NCBI RefSeq assembly: GCF_900107745.1
Contig: NZ_FNRO01000010.1
Coordinates: 62,001-126,000 of the forward strand
Origin: Variovorax sp. YR216
GTDB taxonomy: Bacteria; Pseudomonadota; Gammaproteobacteria; Burkholderiales; Burkholderiaceae_C
Direction: 5' to 3'
Length of the DNA stretch: 64,000 bases
How positions within the stretch are numbered: position 1 is the first letter of the stretch; each line of letters opens with the position of its first letter. The notes under the pieces are model-generated. The model had not been told where the DNA came from. It ran no database searches and saw only the letters and a list, made by a program, of their open reading frames with translations. Position numbers and translations under genes: made by a program. Positions 55,943 to 62,908 of this stretch are shown here, one piece after another.

Positions 55943-56599
55943 TCAGTGCGGCCGGCCCTTCGTGGCCTTCTTCTTCGTCGCGTCGAAGGCGGCCGCCACC
56001 ACCGGCTTGGCCCATTGCGGGACCTGGTCGAGCGCGATGTGGGAGACGATCTGCCCGCCCTCCATGTGCAGCACCAGCACGGGCTGCGGCTTGATGCCGG
56101 CCTTGGGGTCGCCGTCGATGCTGTTGTCGTACACGCGCAGGCTGGCGAGGTGCGGCAGCAGGCGGATGAGGTTCGCGCGGCTGCTGACGTAGCGCGCGCG
56201 GATCTTGTCTTCGGGAATGTCGTGGCCGCCGGCGATCACCCGTTCCTTCACGCGCTCGACGTGCTTCTCGGGCGAGGCCAGCCCGGCGTACCAGACGTGG
56301 ACCTGCGCGCCCTTGCGCGCGCCGGCGAGCAGCATGTCCGGCAGGGTGCGCGCGCCCAGCGTGGTCTCGAAAGCGAAATTGAGGCCGTCGGCCAGCGCGC
56401 GTTCGAGGCCGGCGCGGCCCATTTCCCAGGCCTGTGCATTGGCCGTTTCCTGCGTGAGCGCGGGATTGGCGTCCAGCAGCGTGCGCGCCGCGAGATCGGG
56501 ATTGAAGTAGGGGACCTTGCGCGCCTGGAGCGCCGCGCCGCCGATGCTGCTCTTGCCGGCGCCGTTGACGCCCGCGAGAACGAAGATGCGCGCGGCCAT
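55943..56599 (-). CDS. Zeta-toxin-family kinase (toxin component)
   Basis: A 218-residue P-loop protein. The Walker A motif is AGVNGAGKSS (residues 9-18). FNPDLAARTLLDANP and FAFETTLGARTLPDMLL supply the Asp/Glu and Thr residues typical of Zeta/PezT-like enzymes, which phosphorylate UDP-N-acetylglucosamine. VKERVIAGGHDIPEDKIRAR is the conserved lid with its arginines. It starts 10 bp after the stop of a Phd/YefM-like gene, so antitoxin and toxin form one unit. Zeta toxins are usually paired with epsilon or PezA, so this partner is atypical. The basic C-terminus (TKKKATKGRPH) is also notable. Confidence 0.8.
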   Translation of the reverse strand: MAARIFVLAGVNGAGKSSIGGAALQARKVPYFNPDLAARTLLDANPALTQETANAQAWEMGRAGLERALADGLNFAFETTLGARTLPDMLLAGARKGAQVHVWYAGLASPEKHVERVKERVIAGGHDIPEDKIRARYVSSRANLIRLLPHLASLRVYDNSIDGDPKAGIKPQPVLVLHMEGGQIVSHIALDQVPQWAKPVVAAAFDATKKKATKGRPH

Positions 56600-56609
56600 T
56601 ACCTGGGGA

Positions 56610-56981
56610 TCACCTCTTGGCGGACTTGCCGCGGCCCGCGGCGCGGACCGCCGCCTTGCCCAGTTCGGCCGGGGACATCGCGAAGGCGTCTTCCATTGCC
56701 GCGGCGGCTTCGTCGCCCTGCATGCGGGCGAACATGTCGTCGAACTGCCGGGTGAGCGCGTCGAGGTCGGGTTCGGCCGCCTGTTCGAGCGCGAGGTAGC
56801 GGTCGATCGACATCAGCACCATGGCCGGCTCGTCGTGGCGGGTGACGACCACCGCGCCGTGCGTCATGACGGCGCTGGTGACCTTCTGCATCCCGGCGAC
56901 CAGATTGGTGGCCGAGACGGCCGGCAGACCGCGCGTGAAACGGTCGATGGCTTCGGGACGCGAAATGCTGGGGCTGGACAT
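56610..56981 (-). CDS. Phd/YefM-type antitoxin
   Basis: A 123-residue protein. The N-terminal half (VSATNLVAGMQKVTSAVMTH, then GAVVVTRHDEPAMVLMSIDR) is the Phd/YefM DNA-binding fold that autoregulates toxin-antitoxin operons. The C-terminal half is helical and acidic, then basic, as expected for a toxin-binding tail. GGAG lies 7 bp before the ATG at 56981. It precedes the Zeta-type toxin on the same strand and has a repeat-rich operator just upstream. Antitoxin assignment rests on the fold and the pairing. Confidence 0.75.
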   Translation of the reverse strand: MSSPSISRPEAIDRFTRGLPAVSATNLVAGMQKVTSAVMTHGAVVVTRHDEPAMVLMSIDRYLALEQAAEPDLDALTRQFDDMFARMQGDEAAAAMEDAFAMSPAELGKAAVRAAGRGKSAKR

Positions 56982-57007
56982 GGCGGGCTCCGGTGGATCT
57001 CCAATAC

Positions 57008-57059
57008 GGCCATTTTGGCTATTTTGGCCGATTTGGGGATTCTAGCCATTTTGCCCATA
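57008..57059. promoter_or_regulatory. Repeat-rich operator/promoter of the toxin-antitoxin operon
   Basis: Four related blocks lie within 52 bp: CATTTTGG at 57011, TATTTTGG at 57020, GATTTGGGG at 57030 and CATTTTGC at 57047. The stretch 57008-57029 begins GGCCA and ends TGGCC, giving partial dyad symmetry. It contains GCCA-TTT-TGGC, a perfect inverted repeat. The AT-rich block contrasts with the surroundings and lies 27-78 bp upstream of the antitoxin ATG. Phd-family antitoxins bind such palindromes. Confidence 0.55.
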
Positions 57060-57093
57060 TGAAGTGGCCGCGACCCACCCATGGCCCCGCGGC

Positions 57094-57504
57094 TCAGAGC
57101 AGCTCGAAGCTGATGTCCTGGGCGCCTTCCCAGAGCACTTTCTTGCCCAGCGCGCGAAGGTTTTCCTTGCCCTCGACGATCGTCAGGAAGTGGTTGCCCG
57201 CGAGCTGGCCCATCTTGCTGGCGAAGCTGCAGCTTCCGTAGGCCAGGATGATCTCGGTCTCGCTGTAGCCGCCCGGGTAGAAGAGGATGTCGCCGACCGA
57301 CGGGTGGCTGGTGTGGTTCTCGAAGCCGACGCCGAGCTGGAATTCGCCCAGCGGAATCCAGCAGCCTTCGCCGCTCCATCGGACGTGGATGATCTTCTGC
57401 CTGTAGGGCAGCAGCTTGAGGAACGCTTCGACGGTCTGGGGCGCCTCGGGATTCGTCTCCGCGACGAAGCGGAAGCCCGCGGCCTGGATGCCAATTCTTG
57501 CCAT
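57094..57504 (-). CDS. DUF3830-family protein (cyclophilin-like fold)
   Basis: A 136-residue protein from the ATG at 57504. Its hallmark is FLKLLPYRQKIIHVRWSGEG, then CWIPLG, GFENHTSHP and MGQLAGNHFLTIVEGKENL. The DUF3830 family is predicted to have a cyclophilin-like fold and is often linked to hydantoin- or carboxylate-utilisation genes, but its role is not established. The frame stays open to 57594, though only the part from MARIGIQAAGF matches. It is the only gene between the toxin-antitoxin operon and the LysE gene. Confidence 0.78.
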   Translation of the reverse strand: MARIGIQAAGFRFVAETNPEAPQTVEAFLKLLPYRQKIIHVRWSGEGCWIPLGEFQLGVGFENHTSHPSVGDILFYPGGYSETEIILAYGSCSFASKMGQLAGNHFLTIVEGKENLRALGKKVLWEGAQDISFELL

Positions 57505-57661
57505 GGATGTGTGTGTCCGGAAAGTTGAAAGGATCAGTGAAGCAGCTGGCTCAGGGAGAGCCGGGTGCGCTCGTGCTTCGGGTGGGTTGACCATCTCGGG
57601 GTCGGCAGGGGCTTCGCGGCAGGACGGGGCCCGGCCTGAACCCCGGCTGACCGGGGCGTAT

Positions 57662-58273
57662 TCAGCCGCGCAGCGGCAGGGCGACCCCGATCGCCACGAA
57701 CACCCCGCCGCAGGCCTGGTTGAAGCGCCGCCCGACCTTGCGCAGCCACGGGCTGATGCGGTGCGCCATGCTGGCGATCAGCAGCTCGGTGGCGATCTCG
57801 ATCGCCGCGAAGGTCCCGGCCATGACCAGGAATTGCACCCAGAGGCTGCGTGCCGGATCGATGAACTGCGGCAGGAAGGCGGCGAAGAAGAGGATCCCCT
57901 TCGGGTTCGTGAGCGCCGACAGCGCGCCCTGCCCGAACAGGGAGCGCCCCGAGCGCGACTCGACCGGTGCGCTGGCCTCGATGCCGATCGGCGGTGCGCG
58001 CCACACCTGGATCCCGAGCCAGACGAGGTAGGCCCCGCCCAGCCACTTCATGACCGTGAGCCAGGTCAGCGACGCCTTGAGCAGCGCGCCGATGCCGAAC
58101 ATCGACAGCGCGATCACGATCACGAAGCCCGACGCCCCGCCGAAGATGGTGTAGAGCGTCTTGCGGCGCCCGTGCAGCGCGCCGTGCGTCAGCGCCAGCA
58201 GGCCGTTGGGACCGGGGGACAGCGACAGCCCGATCGCCGCCGCCAGGTAGATGAGCCAGGTGTGGAGAGTCAT
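57662..58273 (-). CDS. LysE/RhtB-family exporter
   Basis: A 203-residue membrane protein with about six hydrophobic helices. The LysE signature is IGLSLSPGPNGLLALTHGAL near the N-terminus, and ALTNPKGILFFAAFLPQFID is the second conserved block. Members export amino acids or related small molecules. The substrate is not evident. Its start overlaps the stop of the small upstream gene by 4 bp (ATGA at 58270-58273), so the two are probably co-translated. Confidence 0.88.
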   Translation of the reverse strand: MTLHTWLIYLAAAIGLSLSPGPNGLLALTHGALHGRRKTLYTIFGGASGFVIVIALSMFGIGALLKASLTWLTVMKWLGGAYLVWLGIQVWRAPPIGIEASAPVESRSGRSLFGQGALSALTNPKGILFFAAFLPQFIDPARSLWVQFLVMAGTFAAIEIATELLIASMAHRISPWLRKVGRRFNQACGGVFVAIGVALPLRG

Positions 58274-58548
58274 GATTCCGAATGCTCGGGGGCGCCGCCG
58301 CGGCGGTCAAGCGTGAGCTCCTCGATGACGCGAATGCGGCCGACCACCAGCTCGTCGATTTCCAGCCGCCGGATTCGGGCCCGGCCCACCGCGAGCCGGC
58401 CGATGGCCAGGGCGCCGATCGCCAGGGCACTGACGGCCACGACGCCGATGGCGATCGAGCCCAGCGCAGCAGTGCCGATGGCGTGCGCACCTGTCGCGGT
58501 GGCTGGCGTCGTCCGGACCCGCAGGGACTTGGAGTGCATCCATTTCAT
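58270..58548 (-). CDS. Small protein with Gly-repeat motif (AIG-type), function unknown
   Basis: A 92-residue protein. The middle is a run of pentad-like repeats, SIAIGVVAVSALAIGALAIG then RLAVGRARIRRLEIDELVVG, in which I/V/L-x-x-G or A-I-G alternate. Such periodicity suggests a beta-helix or a membrane-associated repeat. The N-terminus is basic (MKWMHSKSLRVRT) and the C-terminus acidic. It is coupled to the lysE-like gene by a 4-bp overlap. I do not recognise a characterised family. Confidence 0.55.
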   Translation of the reverse strand: MKWMHSKSLRVRTTPATATGAHAIGTAALGSIAIGVVAVSALAIGALAIGRLAVGRARIRRLEIDELVVGRIRVIEELTLDRRGGAPEHSES

Positions 58549-58671
58549 CGCGCGGACTGTGCCACAGCTTGCTCCAAGGCTGCATTCACCCCATACTTTC
58601 AGATCGGCCGCCGCTTCCTTCTCGGAAGAGGCACGCCGCCATGCTCAAGCAAGAACAAGAGGGATTGAGCA

Positions 58672-61008
58672 ATGACGCCTCCGGTAACCAGCGGTCCGGC
58701 CCCTCGGAAGCCGGTGCCGCCTGTCAAGGTGTTCATCGTGGGCGGCGGCATGGCCGGCCTGGCGGCCGCATGGCAGCTCCAGAAGCGCAACGAGTCGCTC
58801 AAAAGAAAGCACGAGAAGGGGCGTTGCCTCGACCAGGGCGGATACGCCATCCAGGTCTTCGAGGCGAGCTGGCGACTCGGTGGCAAGGGGGCGTCGGGAC
58901 GCGATGCGTTCGGTCGGATCCACGAGCACGGCCTGCACGTCTGGCTGGGCTTCTACGAAAACGCCTTCAGGATGATGCGCGATTGCTACGCGCAGGCGAA
59001 GACCTTGGAAATGGGTCCCGAGGCCAACCGCGGAAGCACCCTGCCGCATGCCTCCATCGACGAGGCCTTCATCCCCGAGCAGCACATCGGCATTGCATCG
59101 AAGAACCGCGCAGGCCGGTTCGAGGCATGGACCGGCTACCTGCCGCCGATGGAAGGCCTGCCCGGGACGCGTACCAAGCCGGGCGAGAACCCGTTCACGC
59201 TCGCGGCCTACCTGGCGCGCGCGATGGCCCTGACCCGCGCCCTGATCGTGAGCCTGATCGCAGAGCCGGCGCGCGAACCGCGGCCCGGCGAGCCCCGGCC
59301 CGATGGGCAGCAGGGCATCGACGAGGCGGTCGAGCTCAATCTCGATGCCGATCCGCTGAGCTCGCCGTCCGCCACGCTGGAGCGCCTGACCAACTCGCTG
59401 CGCAACGCGGTGCTCGTGGCCTCGGCGATGCTCCTGCAGGGCGTGACGATCATGGAGGTCTGGCTGCGCGAGTTCGACACCGGGCAGCAGTGGAACTCCA
59501 GGGTGCTGGATTTCATGGATGCGCTCGCGGCGGCGCTGCGCCGCCGGCTGTCCGAGATCACGAGCATCGACGAGCATGTGCGCCGCAAGACCGAGATCAT
59601 CGACCTGGTCATCACCGTCTCCGTCGGCCTCTACCGCGATCGGGTGCTGTTCAACAAGCAGGGGCTCGACAGCATCAACGGCATCGACTGCCGCGAATGG
59701 CTGCTGAACCACGGCGCGACGAGGACCTCGGTGGATTCGCCTTTCATCACCGGCCTCTACGACCTGGCCTTCTGCTACGAGGACGGCGACCGGTCCAGGC
59801 CGGCGCTGGCCGCAGGCCAGGCGCTGCGCGGTGTGCTGCGCATGTTCTTCACCTACCGCGGGTCGCTCTTCTGGCGCATGGGCTCGGGCATGGGCGATGC
59901 CGTCTTTGCACCGCTCTACCGGGTGCTGCTGCGCGGTGGCGTCAGGTTCCATATGAAGCACGTCCTCAGCGAGGTCGAGTTCTGCGAGGACTTGAAGCCC
60001 GGCAGCGCGGACAACCGGGTCGTCGGGCTGCGTTTCAAATACCCCGTGGCGGCTGGCGGAGATCCGCTCTTTCCTGAGAGCCGGGATGCGCTCGACCCGA
60101 CCGGGTGCTGGCCCGAAGATGATCCCGTTCCTCCCGATGCGCAGGAGGCCGAACTCTGCTGCGGGCCGGACGACTTCGACGCGGTTGTCTTCGCGATGGG
60201 CGTCGATGACTTCGTCGCGGTGTGCAGCCGCGAGCCGCAGAACCCGAGGGCACGGATGCTCTTCAAGACCCTGCCGGAGTGGGCGCGCATGCGCGATGCC
60301 GTCAAGACGGTCGGCACGCGGGCCGCGCAGGTGTGGCTGAACACCGATGCCAGCACCTTCGGATGGGCGCGCGAACCCGCGATCCTTTCGGGGCTCGATC
60401 CGCCGTTCGAGACATGGGCCGACATGACCCACACGCTCGCGGCCGAGTTCGCCTGGCGGGAGCGGATGGGCATGGGTTCGCCACCGGCAACCGATCGTTT
60501 GGTGCACTATTTCTGCGGAGTTCTGCCGGAGGAACAGATCCGTGCGGCCGAGCGGGATGCCCTCGGCACGCCCGCGGCGCCTGGACAAGCAAACGCCGAC
60601 AAAACCCAGCAGCAGGTGGAAACCGCGCTCAACCAGCGCCTGCAGAAGGACCTGTACGCCACCCTCGATGATGGCATGCGCGCCTTCTGGCCCCAGCTCG
60701 CCAGACCCTCGGCAGAGGGGCTGCAGCAGTACCTGGCCGTGGGACCGACCGGCGTGGCCCAGGCGCCCTTCGTGCAGGCGAACTTCCATGGCTCGCAGCG
60801 CTTCACGCTGTCGCTGCCCGGCTCGCTCGAAAAGCGGATCTCGCCGCTCGACTACTCGGTGGTCAACATGACCATCGCGGGCGAGTGGACCGCTTGCGGC
60901 TTCGAGGAAAGCTGCGTCGAAGCCGCCGTCATGTCCGGCATGCTGGCCGCGCACGCGATCTGTGGCTTCCCCAAACTCAACGACATCGTGGGGTACGACC
61001 ACCCATGA
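58672..61008 (+). CDS. Large FAD-dependent oxidoreductase, phytoene-desaturase/HpnE-like
   Basis: A 778-residue flavoprotein, longer than typical phytoene desaturases (about 450-500). The FAD motif is VFIVGGGMAGLAAAWQLQ (residues 20-37). EHGLHVWLGFYENAF (85-99) is the EHGLH(I/V)-x-x-G-x-Y-x-N motif of plant-type desaturases and squalene-associated HpnE. The C-terminal FAD contact is MTIAGEWTACGFEESCVEAA. A large insertion (about 120-330) of helical, charged sequence has no match I recognise. The start is the ATG at 58672. It overlaps the next gene by 4 bp and is followed by a prenyl synthase, so it may desaturate or oxidise an isoprenoid. Confidence 0.72.
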   Translation: MTPPVTSGPAPRKPVPPVKVFIVGGGMAGLAAAWQLQKRNESLKRKHEKGRCLDQGGYAIQVFEASWRLGGKGASGRDAFGRIHEHGLHVWLGFYENAFRMMRDCYAQAKTLEMGPEANRGSTLPHASIDEAFIPEQHIGIASKNRAGRFEAWTGYLPPMEGLPGTRTKPGENPFTLAAYLARAMALTRALIVSLIAEPAREPRPGEPRPDGQQGIDEAVELNLDADPLSSPSATLERLTNSLRNAVLVASAMLLQGVTIMEVWLREFDTGQQWNSRVLDFMDALAAALRRRLSEITSIDEHVRRKTEIIDLVITVSVGLYRDRVLFNKQGLDSINGIDCREWLLNHGATRTSVDSPFITGLYDLAFCYEDGDRSRPALAAGQALRGVLRMFFTYRGSLFWRMGSGMGDAVFAPLYRVLLRGGVRFHMKHVLSEVEFCEDLKPGSADNRVVGLRFKYPVAAGGDPLFPESRDALDPTGCWPEDDPVPPDAQEAELCCGPDDFDAVVFAMGVDDFVAVCSREPQNPRARMLFKTLPEWARMRDAVKTVGTRAAQVWLNTDASTFGWAREPAILSGLDPPFETWADMTHTLAAEFAWRERMGMGSPPATDRLVHYFCGVLPEEQIRAAERDALGTPAAPGQANADKTQQQVETALNQRLQKDLYATLDDGMRAFWPQLARPSAEGLQQYLAVGPTGVAQAPFVQANFHGSQRFTLSLPGSLEKRISPLDYSVVNMTIAGEWTACGFEESCVEAAVMSGMLAAHAICGFPKLNDIVGYDHP

Positions 61009-61826
61009 ACGAGACGCAGACACCCGCACAGCCAAGCCGTCCATGGGCGCGGACCGCGCCCCGGCGAACCGCACCGGACCGCGGCCCGGGCGGCTACTAC
61101 CGCGCCGCCGCCGGCGAAAGCGGTACCGGCGCGTACTACGGCGTTCCGCTGCGCACCGCGGAGGAGACCGCCGTCTCCGCGGTGCGAGCCGCGTATCGCG
61201 TCGCGGATGCGCAGATGGAGCGCGGCGCGCGCATCGCGCGATCGCTTCGCGAGGCGTCGGTCCGGCAGGGCGCGGGCGAACCGGCCGAAACGCTGGATGC
61301 GGGCGAACGGCTTGCCCGCAAGGCCTTGCTCGCCGGCGTCGAATGGCTGGAGACGCTGGCAGCCCAGCCCGGCAGCCCGGTCAAGCGGGTGCTCGCGGCC
61401 GAATACCGGTGGATCGGCGCGGCGCTGGGCATCGTTCCTGGAGACGGCGCCGGTGCGGCAGCGCCTTCCAAACCGGCGCCATCGCCGGCCGCGCAGTCCG
61501 ACGTACAGGAACCGCCGGTGCGGCACGCCGCACGTCCGATGGGGCCGACGGTCAAGATCAGGCATAAGGAGGGCTCGGCGTTCAGAGCCGTGTCGATCGT
61601 GCGATGGGACGTGTCGCCCGCGTTCGTCAAGGCCAGTGAAACCAAGCTGCGCTTCTTCGGTGAGACCAACCCGTCAGCGAACGAGATCGAAGGCACGCTC
61701 TGCATGGAGGATGACGGGCCGGTCATGACGCTCACCACGCTCACCAGCCATGCGCCCGGTCGCTGGAAGAGCGCGCTGTGCACCGCGGACGGCACCCAGT
61801 TCGGCATCGTGGAGATCGAGCTCTAG
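61005..61826 (+). CDS. Uncharacterised protein of the isoprenoid cluster
   Basis: A 273-residue protein that I do not recognise. A disordered, Pro/Arg-rich start leads to GGYYRAAAGESGTGAYYGVP and an Ala/Arg-rich helical region (AVSAVRAAYRVADAQMERGA). A Pro/Ala linker around residues 150-170 follows. A beta-rich C-terminal domain begins near 185 (MGPTVKIRHKEGSAFRAVSI) and ends FGIVEIEL. No signal peptide or membrane segment is evident. It is coupled to the flavoprotein gene by ATGA and ends 16 bp before the prenyl synthase gene, so it is probably a dedicated partner, perhaps a scaffold or substrate carrier. Confidence 0.6.
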   Translation: MNETQTPAQPSRPWARTAPRRTAPDRGPGGYYRAAAGESGTGAYYGVPLRTAEETAVSAVRAAYRVADAQMERGARIARSLREASVRQGAGEPAETLDAGERLARKALLAGVEWLETLAAQPGSPVKRVLAAEYRWIGAALGIVPGDGAGAAAPSKPAPSPAAQSDVQEPPVRHAARPMGPTVKIRHKEGSAFRAVSIVRWDVSPAFVKASETKLRFFGETNPSANEIEGTLCMEDDGPVMTLTTLTSHAPGRWKSALCTADGTQFGIVEIEL

Positions 61827-61842
61827 GGCTCGAGGAAAGACC

Positions 61843-62892
61843 ATGCGACGCGACGACATTCCTGCCTCCGGCACCCGCGAACCGCTGGTGGACGAACTGC
61901 TGTCGGAATACGGCGCGATCACGCGCGAAGCGCTGCACGCGCATCTGCGCGGGCAGGAGGAGCGCCCCTATCTCGATGCGCTGCTGCGCGACTATCCGAT
62001 GCGCGGCGGCAAGATGCTGCGCTCCACGCTCTGCATCGCCGCCGCACGCGCCTTCGGCGCCGAGATGGAGGACGCCGTGCCGAGCGCGGTCGCGATCGAG
62101 CTGATGCACAACGCGCTCCTGATCCATGACGACATCCAGGACGCCAGCGAGCAGCGCCGAGGCCGGCCGACGCTGCACATGCTGCATGGCGTGCCGCTCG
62201 CGCTGAATGCGGGGGACGCGCTGAGCCTTTTGAGCGTGCGTCCGCTCAAGGACAACACCATGCGGCTCGGCCCGATGCTGGCGCGACGCATCCTCGAGGA
62301 GACCGAGCACGTCGCCTGGGAGACCACCGAGGGCCAGGCGCTGGAGCTCGGCTGGCGGCGCGACAACCGCGTGGACATCACCGAGGACGACTACCTGCTG
62401 ATGGTGCTGAAGAAGACCTGCTGGCTGACGACGATCCATCCCCTGCGGCTCGGCGGACTGATCGGCACGCGCGGCAAGGAGCCGCTGGACCGGCTCTTCA
62501 CCTTCGGCTTCCTGCTCGGCGCGACCTTCCAGATCCAGGACGATGTGCTCAACCTGGAGGCACACGCGCGCTACGGCAAGGAGCAGGACGGCGACCTCGC
62601 CGAGGGCAAGCGCACGTTGATGGTGATCGAGGCTCTGCGGCGCAGCGACGGCGCGGAACGCGACCGCGCGATTGAGCTCTTGCAGCAGCCCGTGCGCGGC
62701 GAGGCTGACGTGCAATGGCTGCATCGCTGGATCGAGCGGCACGAGGCGCTCGACTACGCGCGCAGCGCGGCGCGCGCGCTGGCCGGTGCGGCGCGCTACG
62801 AGTACGAGAAGACCTTCGCCCACCTGCCGGATTCGAAGGACCGCCGCTTCCTGTGGGAGATCATTCCCTGGACGCTGGACCGCGTGCATTGA
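61843..62892 (+). CDS. Polyprenyl (geranylgeranyl-diphosphate-like) synthase
   Basis: A 349-residue trans-prenyltransferase. The GGK-x-x-R motif is at 55-60. The first aspartate-rich motif is DDIQD (96-100). The second is FQIQDDVLNL (229-238), with Asn in place of the final Asp, as in eukaryotic-type GGPP synthases. The KT pair (191-192) and GDLAEGKRT follow family order. A GAGGAAAG ribosome site precedes the ATG at 61843. It would lengthen an allylic diphosphate such as FPP. Chain length cannot be fixed from sequence. Confidence 0.85.
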   Translation: MRRDDIPASGTREPLVDELLSEYGAITREALHAHLRGQEERPYLDALLRDYPMRGGKMLRSTLCIAAARAFGAEMEDAVPSAVAIELMHNALLIHDDIQDASEQRRGRPTLHMLHGVPLALNAGDALSLLSVRPLKDNTMRLGPMLARRILEETEHVAWETTEGQALELGWRRDNRVDITEDDYLLMVLKKTCWLTTIHPLRLGGLIGTRGKEPLDRLFTFGFLLGATFQIQDDVLNLEAHARYGKEQDGDLAEGKRTLMVIEALRRSDGAERDRAIELLQQPVRGEADVQWLHRWIERHEALDYARSAARALAGAARYEYEKTFAHLPDSKDRRFLWEIIPWTLDRVH

Positions 62893-62908
62893 CCGATGGA
62901 GTGCCGAC

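Noticed and set aside
55943-57059. A mobile element carrying the toxin-antitoxin pair
   Set aside because: No transposase, integrase, terminal inverted repeats or target duplications were found around it. Only the nearby decayed gene hints at rearrangement.
58645-61074. 809-codon minus-strand frame opposite the large flavoprotein gene
   Set aside because: It spans exactly the flavoprotein gene and has no recognisable domain. The plus-strand frame has FAD and EHGLH motifs and good gene junctions.
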